NCBI RefSeq assembly: GCF_003390335.1
Contig: NZ_QUOU01000001.1
Location: 3,596,001 to 3,660,000, forward strand
DNA length: 64,000 bases
Direction of reading: 5' to 3'
Source of the DNA: Thalassotalea euphylliae
GTDB lineage: Bacteria > Pseudomonadota > Gammaproteobacteria > Enterobacterales > Alteromonadaceae
Below are positions 25,400 through 34,037 of the stretch, piece after piece. The first letter of the stretch is position 1. Every line of letters begins with the position of its first letter. Made by a program: the position numbers and the translations under genes. The notes beneath the pieces were generated by a model. That model was not told the DNA's origin and ran no database searches. It saw only the letters and a program-made list of their open reading frames with translations.

Positions 25400-26018
25400 G
25401 TAGACACCTGTATGTTGTTGTTATAATGAGCCATGGCGTCTTGTTTTGTCATATTAATAATTAAAAACGCACAGCTACTCAAAATATAGACAGCCGCACT
25501 AGATTGTTCAATCTTCAACCTCCTTTAAAAACAGATAGATAGGTTATTTATTTGAAGTATTTATTCTATTTTTAGCATGCCAACAACCTCAGTTTAAATG
25601 TGTCAAAAAATGTCCAATGATGAGCACATTTACGCGACTTCATGCTAAACCGTTGAACAACAAAGAGGAGCTTTTGCTCGAAAAAGCTTTCTACAGCCAC
25701 ATTTTTTTCTTAATGCAGAAAGCAAGAGACCAGTAAAAATCAGCGAAAACATAATCACTGTTTATTTTAATTATTCACAAAATACATCCACAAATTAACA
25801 GCCAAGTCTAAAGTGACCTAACGGGAAAAATAGATTTCTTAATTGTAGCGCTACTCTAAATTAGTAGAGCGAATTCACTGATATAAATATCTTTAATATT
25901 CAAAGACTTCTACAGGGTAGATTAAACGAGGTAAGAGTTAAGTTTGAACAACTTGAGTACTATTGAGCAGAAGGAAAAAACTGAAAGTTAACATTGGAAT
26001 TGGCAGAAATGGACAAAA
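25400..26018. other. Long intergenic region upstream of the TonB-dependent receptor
   Basis: About 620 bp without a recognisable gene. Near its left end, on the minus strand, a strong ribosome-site sequence AAAGGAGG (25519-25526) precedes a TTG-initiated 10-codon reading frame. The rest is AT-rich, with no clear repeat, and must contain the receptor promoter. Confidence 0.5.
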
Positions 26019-26080
26019 GCCGAGTGTCAATTACGCAGTCATGCTTTGCATCAATTGACACTGAGCTATTCACACTCGGC
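26019..26080 (-). terminator. Alternative-stem hairpin terminator after minE
   Basis: On the minus strand the 3' arm AATTGACACTCGGC, followed by TTTTG, can pair with either of two 5' arms: GCCGAGTGT (9 bp) or AGTGTCAATT (10 bp). The two pairings share the ACACT segment and so exclude each other. The position 18 bp after the minE stop codon fits the end of the minCDE transcript. Confidence 0.6.
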
Positions 26081-26098
26081 TATTGGAGCAAGATGGAT

Positions 26099-26359
26099 TT
26101 AGCTTTTTTCCGGTAAAGTTACATTGAGTTCCAATACCGCTAAATCATCATCTTTTTGTTCAAGTTGTACTGACACCTGATCAGAGTTAATGCTAGGTAC
26201 ATACTTGCTGATCACCTCAATGATGTCACGCTTCATCTGTGGCAAATAATCAGGCCCTGAACGCGCATTGCGCTCATGCGCAACGATAATTTGTAATCGC
26301 TCTTTGGCTAGCGACGCAGAGGTTTTCTTCGAAGAACGAAAATAATCTAATAATGCCAT
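26099..26359 (-). CDS. minE: Cell division topological specificity factor MinE
   Basis: The 86-aa protein begins with the amphipathic membrane-targeting segment MALLDYFRSSKK, followed by the anti-MinCD helix (TSASLAKERLQIIVAHERNARSGPDYLPQMKRDIIEVISKY region) and the topological specificity domain with the conserved LEQKDDDLAVLELNVTLP. MinE stimulates MinD ATPase and drives pole-to-pole oscillation. I chose the ATG at 26359 rather than the GTG one codon earlier because GGAG, which overlaps the end of minD, is then correctly spaced. It is the last gene of minCDE. Confidence 0.96.
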   Translation of the reverse strand: MALLDYFRSSKKTSASLAKERLQIIVAHERNARSGPDYLPQMKRDIIEVISKYVPSINSDQVSVQLEQKDDDLAVLELNVTLPEKS

Positions 26360-26362
26360 CAC

Positions 26363-27169
26363 TTAGCTCCCAAATAAGCGGTTTAATAATCCCTTCTTTT
26401 TCGCCGTTAAAAAGCGAAAATCAACTTTTTCACCCAATAGTCGCTCAACGGCATCGATATAAGCTTGGCCAGCATCGCTTTGCTCATCCAAAATCACCGG
26501 CTGTCCAGCATTTGACGCACTTAATACAGCTTTTGATTCAGGGATAACACCGATTAACTCAATCGCTAAAATCTCTTTGACATCTTCAACGCTCAGCATT
26601 TCGCCCATATCAACGCGCTCTGGGTTATAGCGCGTCAATAACAAATGCTCAGGAATACTGCTACCTTGCTCTGCATGACGAGACTTGCTTTGCAAAATAC
26701 CTAAAATACGATCAGAATCACGTACCGATGATACCTCTGGATTGGTGACCACAATCGCTTCATCAGCAAAATAAAGTGCCATTTGTGCCCCAGCTTCAAT
26801 ACCCGCTGGCGAATCACATAAAATGTAGTCGAAGTCTTTACTTAAATCGTCAAGCACCTTGCCAACGCCTTCTTTAGTCAAGGCATCCTTATCACGGGTT
26901 TGTGAAGCGGGCAGAATGTATAAATTCTCTACTCGCTTATCTTTGATCAGTGCTTGATTTAAGTTTGCTTCACCATTGATCACATTGACGAAGTCGTACA
27001 CCACTCGGCGCTCGACCCCCATGATCAGATCTAGGTTACGCAAACCAATATCGAAATCGAGAATAACGGTTTTTTTACCTTTTAACGCCAACCCCGTGCC
27101 AATTGCCGCACTTGACGTAGTTTTGCCAACACCACCTTTACCCGATGTCACTACAATAATTTTTGCCAT
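26363..27169 (-). CDS. minD: Septum site-determining ATPase MinD
   Basis: The 268-aa ParA-family ATPase has the deviant Walker A motif GKGGVGKTTSS (residues about 9-19), switch motifs FDIGLRNLD and CDSPAGIEAGA, and a C-terminal membrane-targeting amphipathic helix (KKGLLNRLFGS). It recruits MinC to the membrane and is displaced by MinE. It lies 12 bp after minC and is directly followed by minE. Confidence 0.97.
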   Translation of the reverse strand: MAKIIVVTSGKGGVGKTTSSAAIGTGLALKGKKTVILDFDIGLRNLDLIMGVERRVVYDFVNVINGEANLNQALIKDKRVENLYILPASQTRDKDALTKEGVGKVLDDLSKDFDYILCDSPAGIEAGAQMALYFADEAIVVTNPEVSSVRDSDRILGILQSKSRHAEQGSSIPEHLLLTRYNPERVDMGEMLSVEDVKEILAIELIGVIPESKAVLSASNAGQPVILDEQSDAGQAYIDAVERLLGEKVDFRFLTAKKKGLLNRLFGS

Positions 27170-27181
27170 ACAGCTCTTCCT

Positions 27182-27922
27182 TTATTTTAAATCTTCTACG
27201 GTTAACTGATCATCTACCAACCTAACGCTGGCGGCCTGTGCCCAAGCTTTATCCTGCAACGAATCACTCAACCAATAATTGCCGTTAATCGAAACCAGCT
27301 CTGCTTGTAAATTGCTACAATAAATACGAGCGCTGGTGTCACCTTTTGCCCCCGCAATGGCGCGGCCGCGTAAAGTGCCATAAATATGAATATTGCCATC
27401 CGCTATCACTTCAGCCCCAGCACTAACTTGCCCTTTGATGATAAGGTCAGTATCTTTTGCGTATATTTGCTGGCCAGAGCGAATGGTATGTTCGACGACT
27501 TTAGCCGGCTGAAAAACTGGCTTTTCTACTAATTTTTCAACCGTTCTTTCAACGACTTTCTCGATAACTTGATCTGGTTTATTTGTCGCTGTTGGCTTAG
27601 TTGAGCTGACTTTATCTTGGCTATGAGCAACGACCGCAAGCCCAGCCTCTTTGGCCACCGCTTTTTGTGCTTTATTACCACCGCTAATACCAACAAAAAT
27701 AAAGTCATGGCGCTCTACCACCGCCTTGATAGCCGTGAAATCAATATCGATGTCTACCAAGGCAGATATATTGATAATTAGTGGGGCGCGATGGAAAAAT
27801 CCTGGGGCTTGCTCAACCTTGGCTTTTAGCCAAGCAGACAATTTATTCAAATCGTACTCTGTCATCTGCAGAGCAGACAGCGTAAACAAACTCCCTTTGA
27901 GTTCAAACTCAGCTTGCGACAT
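27182..27922 (-). CDS. minC: Septum site-determining protein MinC
   Basis: MinC inhibits FtsZ polymerisation away from midcell. The 246-aa protein has the N-terminal FtsZ-binding domain (about 1-105), a charged linker with a valine/lysine/glutamate repeat (VIEKVVERTVEKLVEKPV), and the C-terminal beta-helix domain that dimerises and binds MinD (HTIRSGQQIYAKDTDLIIKGQ, GNIHIYGTLRGRAIAG). The linker is longer and more repetitive than in E. coli. It is the first gene of minCDE; GGAG lies 11 bp before the ATG. Confidence 0.95.
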   Translation of the reverse strand: MSQAEFELKGSLFTLSALQMTEYDLNKLSAWLKAKVEQAPGFFHRAPLIINISALVDIDIDFTAIKAVVERHDFIFVGISGGNKAQKAVAKEAGLAVVAHSQDKVSSTKPTATNKPDQVIEKVVERTVEKLVEKPVFQPAKVVEHTIRSGQQIYAKDTDLIIKGQVSAGAEVIADGNIHIYGTLRGRAIAGAKGDTSARIYCSNLQAELVSINGNYWLSDSLQDKAWAQAASVRLVDDQLTVEDLK

Positions 27923-28185
27923 AAACTAGAAAACTCCAAAACCACTCAACCAGATGTCAACACTGATCAGAACGAAACTCCCATAACTGGGATTGATGAT
28001 GAAATGGTATAGCCACCGATCGTCGATAGCAAGTAGAAATAACGCTTTCAGGCCGATTGGTTATTAAGTAAAAGGTTTTAGCATCCACTTTGTAGGCTTT
28101 TGATTGCTATGCTGTTGGCAGGCCTTGGAGTTAAGGGCTATTTTCACACCAAGCATCACTATTAGCGCCTCTAGCGCCAAAAAGA
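27923..28185. other. Intergenic region upstream of minCDE
   Basis: About 260 bp holding the min promoter side. No ORF, repeat or clear operator is seen apart from a short AGCGCC duplication near 28165-28177. Confidence 0.45.
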
Positions 28186-28219
28186 AAAAGGGTAATAACA
28201 TTGCTGCTATTACCCTTTT
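28186..28219 (-). terminator. Rho-independent terminator of the isc operon (after fdx)
   Basis: On the minus strand a 12-bp stem AAAAGGGTAATA/TATTACCCTTTT with a 10-nt loop lies 28 bp after the fdx stop codon and ends in a T-run. Confidence 0.87.
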
Positions 28220-28246
28220 GTAATGCTTAGAAGATTAAATTAAGAA

Positions 28247-28585
28247 CTAATGATTTTCCGACACCATATTGACTGTGTACTTGGGAATTTCCACGACTAA
28301 GTCTTCATCTTTAATAATCGCTTGGCAACCTAAGCGAGATTCAGGCTCTAAGCCCCAAGCTTTGTCGAGCATATCGTCTTCTAGCTCATCTGATTCATCC
28401 AGTGAATCGAAACCTTCACGGATGATGACGTGACACGTTGTACAGGCGCAGACTTTTTCACAGGCGTGTTCAATGCCAATGTCGTTTTTAAGGGCAACGT
28501 TTAATACGCTCTCGCCCTGCTCTGCTTCAACAACTGCGCCGTCTGGGCAAAGTTCTTCGTGTGGTAAGAAAATAATTTGTGGCAT
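28247..28585 (-). CDS. fdx: ISC-system [2Fe-2S] ferredoxin
   Basis: The 112-aa adrenodoxin-type ferredoxin carries cluster ligands Cys42, Cys48, Cys51 and Cys87 (ACEKVCACTTC and LGCQAI); Cys46 is the extra conserved cysteine of ISC ferredoxins. It gives electrons for cluster assembly on IscU. It is the last gene of the iscRSUA-hscBA-fdx operon, 4 bp after hscA, with AAGGTG as its ribosome site. Confidence 0.95.
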   Translation of the reverse strand: MPQIIFLPHEELCPDGAVVEAEQGESVLNVALKNDIGIEHACEKVCACTTCHVIIREGFDSLDESDELEDDMLDKAWGLEPESRLGCQAIIKDEDLVVEIPKYTVNMVSENH

Positions 28586-28589
28586 GCTT

Positions 28590-30452
28590 TTACACCTTAT
28601 CTACCGATTGGCCGGCCAGCGCAACGCGTATTGATGAGTCCATACGCTTTTCGGCAAAGCTTGCCGTTACCTGGTTAACCACTTCAATTTGTTGTTCAAT
28701 ATCGTCAGTTGCCGTTGTTTTTGCGACCGCTTCTAACGTCGTTAACGCCGCTTCAATTTTTTCAATTTCTTCAGCATTTAAAAGTTGTTTATCGGCATCG
28801 AGTGCCGCTCGCACTGATTCCAATACTCGCGCCGCTTCAACTTGTTGCTCTTTGAGCATACGCGCTTGCATATCTTGCTTGGCATTGGTCATCGAGTCTT
28901 TGATCATATTGGCGATTTGATTTTCTTCAAGGCCAAATGATGGTTTAACTTCAATACTGGCTTCCACACCGGTTGATTTTTCCATGGCGCTAACCTCTAA
29001 CAGGCCATCAGCATCCACTTTAAAAGTTACGCGAATATGGGCAGCGCCAGCCGCCATTGCGGGAATACCGCGAAGTTCAAAGCGCGCTAATGAGCGACAT
29101 GCATCCACTAGCTCACGCTCACCTTGTAGTACGTGAATCGACATCGCCGTTTGGCCGTCTTTAAACGTGGTAAATTCTTGCGCCTTAGCGACAGGAATGG
29201 TGGTGTTACGTTGAATCACCTTTTCTACTAACCCGCCCATGGTTTCTAAACCTAGCGATAATGGAATGACATCGAGCAGTAGCATATCGCTGTCAGGCTT
29301 ATTGCCAGCCAAGATATCCGCTTGAATTGCCGCGCCAATTGCGACCACTTTATCAGGATCAATTGACGTTAGCGGCTGTTGACCGAAAAACTTTGCAACT
29401 TCACTGCGCACCAGCGGTACGCGCGTTGAGCCACCGACCATGACCACTTCAATCACCTCATCGGTTGCAACATCGGCATCTTTTAGAGCGCGGCGACAGG
29501 CGCGAAGCGTTTGATTAACTAGCTTGGCAATCAATGAGTCAAAGGTTGTTTTGGTTAGTTCATGTTGCCAAGACTCACCATTTTCTAGCGCTAAGGTCAC
29601 CGTGTGTTGCTCAGCGTTAGACAGGGCTTCTTTAGCTAAACACGCTTGCTGGTTAATTCGGCGCTCCATTGAAGCTGAAAGCGGGCGCTCAAGGCCAGCT
29701 TGCGCCACTAAGTAGTCAGCCACGGCGATATCAAAGTCATCACCACCTAAGGCTGAATCACCACCGGTTGCGAGCACTTCAAAGACACCTTTGTTCAAGC
29801 GAAGGATCGATATATCGAACGTACCGCCACCTAGGTCATAAACAGCAATCACGCCTTCTTTGCCCGAGTCTAAACCGTAAGCGACAGCAGCAGCGGTTGG
29901 CTCGTTAAGTAAGCGCAGTACATTCAAGCCAGCTAATTTTGCTGCATCTTTGGTACTTTGACGTTGGGCATCATCGAAGTACGCAGGTACTGTGATCACC
30001 GCCCCTACTAGCTCACCACCTAGCGCTGATTCTGCGCGCTCGCGCAGTTTAGTTAAGACTTCACCAGACACTTGCACGGGATTAATTTGCCCTTGGCGAG
30101 TGATTAATTCTGGGTGGTTTTCATCGCCACCGAATTCGTATGGCAAGGTTGGATATTTACTTTGAATATCGGCAAGTGAGCGGCCAATTAAACGCTTGGC
30201 AGACACTATCGTATTTTGCGGGTCAACTACGGCGAATTCTTTTGCCGCGTAACCCACCAAAATTTGATCCGCTTGATAACTAACAATAGACGGTAAAATA
30301 TCTTGGCCGTTTTCATCTTTCAACGTTGTACTTTCACCACTTTGCACACTGGCAACTAGGGAATTGGTGGTGCCTAAGTCAATACCTACGGCAAGGCGGT
30401 GTTCATGAGGGACAGTACTTTGACCGGGTTCTGCGATTTGTAATAACGCCAT
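28590..30452 (-). CDS. hscA: Fe-S cluster assembly chaperone HscA (Hsp70 family)
   Basis: The 620-aa specialised Hsp70 has the ATPase domain (about 20-385: VGIDLGTTNSLVA, AVYDLGGGTFDISIL and VVMVGGSTRVPLVR) and the substrate-binding domain with lid (about 395-610). The length and the N-terminal extension MALLQIAEPGQSTVPHEHRLA distinguish it from DnaK. With HscB it pulls the LPPVK loop of IscU to release clusters. A 175-bp gap with a very stable hairpin separates it from hscB, which is unusual in this otherwise compact operon. Confidence 0.96.
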   Translation of the reverse strand: MALLQIAEPGQSTVPHEHRLAVGIDLGTTNSLVASVQSGESTTLKDENGQDILPSIVSYQADQILVGYAAKEFAVVDPQNTIVSAKRLIGRSLADIQSKYPTLPYEFGGDENHPELITRQGQINPVQVSGEVLTKLRERAESALGGELVGAVITVPAYFDDAQRQSTKDAAKLAGLNVLRLLNEPTAAAVAYGLDSGKEGVIAVYDLGGGTFDISILRLNKGVFEVLATGGDSALGGDDFDIAVADYLVAQAGLERPLSASMERRINQQACLAKEALSNAEQHTVTLALENGESWQHELTKTTFDSLIAKLVNQTLRACRRALKDADVATDEVIEVVMVGGSTRVPLVRSEVAKFFGQQPLTSIDPDKVVAIGAAIQADILAGNKPDSDMLLLDVIPLSLGLETMGGLVEKVIQRNTTIPVAKAQEFTTFKDGQTAMSIHVLQGERELVDACRSLARFELRGIPAMAAGAAHIRVTFKVDADGLLEVSAMEKSTGVEASIEVKPSFGLEENQIANMIKDSMTNAKQDMQARMLKEQQVEAARVLESVRAALDADKQLLNAEEIEKIEAALTTLEAVAKTTATDDIEQQIEVVNQVTASFAEKRMDSSIRVALAGQSVDKV

Positions 30453-30491
30453 GGCAGTCTCTAATTTCGATATTCTTAATTAATTTGATGG

Positions 30492-30572
30492 TTTGGCTGG
30501 GCTTACGTCTACTCTTGAGAAATTACATTTGCCTTACTCAAGCTATCAAGAGTAGACATAAGCCTAACCAAA
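30492..30572 (-). repeat. 27-bp hairpin element between hscB and hscA
   Basis: Arms at 30492-30518 and 30546-30572 are near-perfect inverted repeats around a 27-nt loop. In the minus-strand RNA 26 of 27 positions pair, two of them as G-U, and only one A-C mismatch remains. On the plus strand two of the three differences become unpaired, so the structure fits RNA made in the operon direction. There is no T-run after it. Confidence 0.8.
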
Positions 30573-30627
30573 TTTACGTATTACGCTGATTTACGTTAAA
30601 GGTGCTTCGTTTTCAATCAGCTATTTT

Positions 30628-31155
30628 CTAGCTTTCGAACAATGAATCTTCCAAACGATCGAGTTCAACGTTTAATTTGTGATAGAACTTGAGCTTGCGT
30701 AAAATTTCACTTGCCTCTTGGTTAGCGTCAGCGGTTTGCGCAGCCAACTTAACCTGCATCGCTTTGTATAGCTCAGTAAATTCAGTTTCAAGCACCTGAT
30801 TCGTTTCAAAAATAGCGGCATCAATATCATCGGCAAATTTCACTTCCGCGAGCATTTCTCGTAGCTCCATTTGGCGCATCAAAAACAAGTTGTCTTTGAA
30901 CGATGCCTGTTCGTTAGGCATATCAGTACCGCGCAACGTCAGCATATATTCGGCACGCTTTAAGGGGGTTTTCAGGGTTTGGTAGGCGTCATTGATAAGC
31001 GACGATTTTTGCACTGCTAGCAGTTGTTCTTGGCTAGAGGCATGAGCGAAGCGGTCAGGGTGAACGCTTCGCTGCAGTTGTTGATAAACTTGCGTTAAGT
31101 GAGAGGTATCAATGTTGAATTTCTCGTCAAGCGCAAACAATTCAAAGTAATTCAA
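30628..31155 (-). CDS. hscB: Fe-S cluster co-chaperone HscB (J-domain protein)
   Basis: The 175-aa protein has an N-terminal J domain (NYFELFALDEKFNID, then the HPD motif in SVHPDRFAH near residue 33) and a C-terminal three-helix bundle that binds IscU (about 85-170). It stimulates the HscA ATPase. The start is a TTG at 31155; GGAG lies about 8 bp upstream and no in-frame ATG is available before the conserved NYFELF segment. It is in the isc operon, 83 bp after iscA. Confidence 0.94.
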   Translation of the reverse strand: MNYFELFALDEKFNIDTSHLTQVYQQLQRSVHPDRFAHASSQEQLLAVQKSSLINDAYQTLKTPLKRAEYMLTLRGTDMPNEQASFKDNLFLMRQMELREMLAEVKFADDIDAAIFETNQVLETEFTELYKAMQVKLAAQTADANQEASEILRKLKFYHKLNVELDRLEDSLFES

Positions 31156-31238
31156 AACAACTCCACTTATGTCTTACAAATTACAATCTAATAAACTAAA
31201 GATGCTCAGTTAAGTAACCATAGTTAACCTTGGCAAGG

Positions 31239-31562
31239 TTAAACGTTAAAGCTCTCACCGCAACCACATTCGCCTTTGGCATTCGGGTTGGTGAATTTGA
31301 AGCCTTCGTTTAGCCCTTCTTTAACAAAGTCCAACTCAACGCCTTGAAGATGTATTAAGCTTTTGCCATCGATAATGATGTTGACATCATCAATCGCATA
31401 TAGCTCGTCGTCTTCGTTAAGCTCATCAACAAATTCTAACACGTAGGCAAGACCAGAGCAGCCAGTAGTTTTAATACCTAAACGCAAGCCAAGGCCTTTA
31501 CCTCGATTGGCTAGAAAAGATCTAACGCGATCTGCTGCTGCTGTTGTCATGGTTACTGCCAT
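31239..31562 (-). CDS. iscA: Iron-sulfur assembly protein IscA
   Basis: The 107-aa A-type carrier has the three invariant cysteines Cys35 (TTGCSGLAY), Cys99 and Cys101 (GECGCGESF). It transfers [2Fe-2S] and [4Fe-4S] clusters to apo-proteins. Strong GAGGT ribosome site before the ATG. In the isc operon between iscU and hscB. Confidence 0.96.
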   Translation of the reverse strand: MAVTMTTAAADRVRSFLANRGKGLGLRLGIKTTGCSGLAYVLEFVDELNEDDELYAIDDVNIIIDGKSLIHLQGVELDFVKEGLNEGFKFTNPNAKGECGCGESFNV

Positions 31563-31636
31563 AAATACCTCTAAGCTGTATGCCTTGTTTTCTGAATGTC
31601 TTGCCTAATGGCTTTGTGTTAGCCTGCTAAGCGCTA

Positions 31637-32020
31637 CTAGTTAGACTGTTTAGTCTGGTAGTCTTCAAGCGCTGCTTTAATTGCGTCTTCCGCTAAGATA
31701 GAGCAGTGAATTTTCACCGGCGGTAATGCCAGTTCTTCAGCAATCGCGGTGTTTTTAATCTCTGCTGCTTCCTCAATGCTCTTGCCTTTTACCCACTCTG
31801 TTACCAGTGAGCTTGAAGCGATTGCCGAGCCACAACCGTAGGTTTTGAATTTTGCGTCTTCAATAATACCTGCATCAGATATTTTTAGTTGCAGCTTCAT
31901 GACGTCGCCACAAGCTGGTGCACCAACCATACCGGTCGCTACTTGTGGGTCGTTTTTGTCTAGAGAGCCAACGTTACGCGGGTTCTCGTAATGATCGATT
32001 ACTTTTTCACTGTATGCCAT
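31637..32020 (-). CDS. iscU: Fe-S cluster scaffold protein IscU
   Basis: The 127-aa scaffold carries cluster ligands Cys37 (GAPACGDV), Cys63 (YGCGSAIAS) and Cys106 (KIHCSILAED), plus the HscA recognition loop LPPVK at 99-103. It receives sulfur from IscS and iron to build [2Fe-2S]. It starts 26 bp after iscS. Confidence 0.97.
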   Translation of the reverse strand: MAYSEKVIDHYENPRNVGSLDKNDPQVATGMVGAPACGDVMKLQLKISDAGIIEDAKFKTYGCGSAIASSSLVTEWVKGKSIEEAAEIKNTAIAEELALPPVKIHCSILAEDAIKAALEDYQTKQSN

Positions 32021-32046
32021 TATTCTTTACTCCTAGCTGTCAGCGC

Positions 32047-33261
32047 TTAGTGCGCTACCCACTCAACTGATTCTAAATCGATACCGTCTTGGAACATTTC
32101 CCATAACGGCGACATTTCACGTAGGTGACCAATTGCGTTTTGAATTAATTCAATTGCGTAATCCACTTCTTCTTCCGTTGTGAAACGGCCGAAACTAAAG
32201 CGAATTGAGCTGTGTGCTAGCTCGTCGTTCAAACCTAACGCACGTAATACATACGAAGGTTCTAAGCTTGCAGATGTACAAGCAGAGCCACTTGATACCG
32301 CTAAGTCTTTCAGCGCCATGATTAACGACTCACCTTCAACAAAGTTGAAGCTAACGTTTAAGTTACCTGGGTAACGTTTGTCAAAGTCGCCATTAACGAA
32401 TACTTGTTCCATGTCTTTGATGCCAGCCCATAAGCGATCACGCATTTTAGTCACGTGCTCTAGGTCTTGCGCCATTTCTTCTTTGGCAATGCGGAAGGCT
32501 TCACCCATACCCACGATTTGGTGTGTCGGTAAAGTACCACTGCGCATACCGCGCTCATGACCACCACCGTGAATTTGTGACTCTAAACGAATACGCGGCT
32601 TACGACGCACGTACAGCGCACCAATACCTTTCGGGCCATAAATTTTGTGGGCTGAGAATGACATCAAGTCAACTTTTAAGTTCTGCATGTCAATTGGCAG
32701 CTTACCAGCACTTTGCGCGGCATCTACGTGGAACACGATTTTACGTGCACGACACATTTCACCAATTTCTTGAATGTCTTGAACCACACCAATCTCGTTA
32801 TTGATGTGCATGATAGAAACAAGCACAGTATCTTCGCGCATCGCTGCTGCTAGCTTGTTTAAGTCAATTAAACCGTTTGCTTCTGGGTCTAAGTAAGTGA
32901 CCTCATAGCCGTGACGCTCCAGTTCACGGGTGGTGTCGAGTACCGCTTTGTGCTCTGTTTTACAGGTAATAATGTGCTTACCTTTTTTGCTGTAGAACTG
33001 CGCCGCGCCTTTGATTGCAAGGTTGTTTGATTCAGTAGCACCTGAAGTGAATACGATTTCACGCGCGTCAGCATTAATTAAGTCAGCGATTTGGTTACGT
33101 GCAATATCAACAGCTTCTTCTGCCTGCCAACCAAATTTGTGCGAGCGTGACGCTGGGTTACCATAATGGCCATCCGTTGTAAGGTACGCCATCATTTTCT
33201 CGGCGACGCGTTTGTCTACTGGTGTAGTAGCTGAATAGTCAAAATAAATCGGTAATTTCAT
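32047..33261 (-). CDS. iscS: Cysteine desulfurase IscS
   Basis: The 404-aa PLP enzyme removes sulfur from cysteine for Fe-S clusters, tRNA thiolation (including via ThiI, encoded at 52-54 kb) and cofactors. The PLP lysine lies in SFSAHKIYGPKG (about Lys206) and the persulfide cysteine in SSGSACTSASLEPS (about Cys328) on a flexible loop. The length is exactly that of the E. coli enzyme. It is in the isc operon, 36 bp after iscR. Confidence 0.97.
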   Translation of the reverse strand: MKLPIYFDYSATTPVDKRVAEKMMAYLTTDGHYGNPASRSHKFGWQAEEAVDIARNQIADLINADAREIVFTSGATESNNLAIKGAAQFYSKKGKHIITCKTEHKAVLDTTRELERHGYEVTYLDPEANGLIDLNKLAAAMREDTVLVSIMHINNEIGVVQDIQEIGEMCRARKIVFHVDAAQSAGKLPIDMQNLKVDLMSFSAHKIYGPKGIGALYVRRKPRIRLESQIHGGGHERGMRSGTLPTHQIVGMGEAFRIAKEEMAQDLEHVTKMRDRLWAGIKDMEQVFVNGDFDKRYPGNLNVSFNFVEGESLIMALKDLAVSSGSACTSASLEPSYVLRALGLNDELAHSSIRFSFGRFTTEEEVDYAIELIQNAIGHLREMSPLWEMFQDGIDLESVEWVAH

Positions 33262-33297
33262 GGATTCGTATTCTCCAATATGAATAACAGCTGGTGA

Positions 33298-33801
33298 TTA
33301 CCAGTCGTTTACTATCTTCTGGGTTGCAATCAAGGTTTCGAGTCCACTGTCAGCTGTGCTTTGCTGATCTTTGTCCTGACGCTGTGAAACCGATTTTACA
33401 TCTCTCTGTTCGACGAGCTCTGCCAAAGAAATGTTTTGTAAAAACTCTTCAATTCGCTTGCTTAGGTCTGACCAAAGCGTGTGCGTTAAACACTGATTTC
33501 CGCCTTGGCAATTACCTTGCCCCATACATTTAGTGGCATCTACGCTTTCATCAACAGCGCTGATCACATCAGCAACCGCGATTTGCGCCGAACACTTTCC
33601 TAAGCGATAACCACCACCCGGGCCACGAACACTGGTGACTAAACCGTGTTTGCGCAAGCGCGAAAATAATTGTTCTAGGTAAGAAAGAGATATCCCTTGT
33701 CTTTCAGAAATATCAGCCAGAGGCACAGGACCAGAGGCAGCGTGAATCGCTACATCTAACATCGCTGTTACGGCATAACGCCCTTTGGAAGTTAATTTCA
33801 T
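33298..33801 (-). CDS. iscR: Fe-S cluster regulator IscR
   Basis: The 167-aa Rrf2-family regulator has a winged helix-turn-helix (about 1-75, LADISERQGISLSYLEQLFSRLRKHGLV) and [2Fe-2S] ligands Cys92, Cys98 and Cys104. Holo-IscR represses its own operon through type-1 sites, two of which are visible upstream. It is the first gene of iscRSUA-hscBA-fdx. Confidence 0.97.
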   Translation of the reverse strand: MKLTSKGRYAVTAMLDVAIHAASGPVPLADISERQGISLSYLEQLFSRLRKHGLVTSVRGPGGGYRLGKCSAQIAVADVISAVDESVDATKCMGQGNCQGGNQCLTHTLWSDLSKRIEEFLQNISLAELVEQRDVKSVSQRQDKDQQSTADSGLETLIATQKIVNDW

Positions 33802-33860
33802 AGTGTGCCCTAGTTAATTTGCCGCGCAATTTTACATAACCTAGTAAATTAGTCAAACAA

Positions 33861-33885
33861 ATACCTGAGTAATTTACTCAAGTAT
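33861..33885. promoter_or_regulatory. IscR type-1 site, proximal
   Basis: The palindrome has arms ATACCTGAGTAA and TTACTCAAGTAT around a central base, as in the type-1 IscR motif. It lies 60 bp before the iscR start codon. A weaker AGTAAATTAGTCAA-like copy lies just downstream, around 33843-33856. Confidence 0.72.
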
Positions 33886-33916
33886 TTTAGATTCTAGTGT
33901 GGAATTGAGTCAAGAA

Positions 33917-33941
33917 ATACTTGAGCATTTTACTCAAGTAT
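33917..33941. promoter_or_regulatory. IscR type-1 site, distal
   Basis: The arms ATACTTGAG and CTCAAGTAT flank a 7-bp AT-rich centre and form an almost perfect palindrome. It is 56 bp (about five helical turns) from the proximal site, so both face the same side of the DNA. Confidence 0.72.
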
Positions 33942-34037
33942 TTTACAAAGAAAGATTAAGTAGCTGATTAACTTTCGGTTTTTAACCGAAAATTGTTGAA
34001 TATAGTTAGCCAAATAACCTGCAGTGTCGTGTTAACG

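Noticed and set aside
30492..30572. Hairpin between hscB and hscA as a transcription terminator
   Set aside because: No T-run follows on the minus strand and hscA and fdx downstream have no other obvious promoter, so full termination is unlikely.
28247..33801. Horizontal transfer of the isc cluster
   Set aside because: Gene order, flanking cysE-trmJ-suhB and codon style agree with the standard gammaproteobacterial chromosome context; nothing points to mobility.
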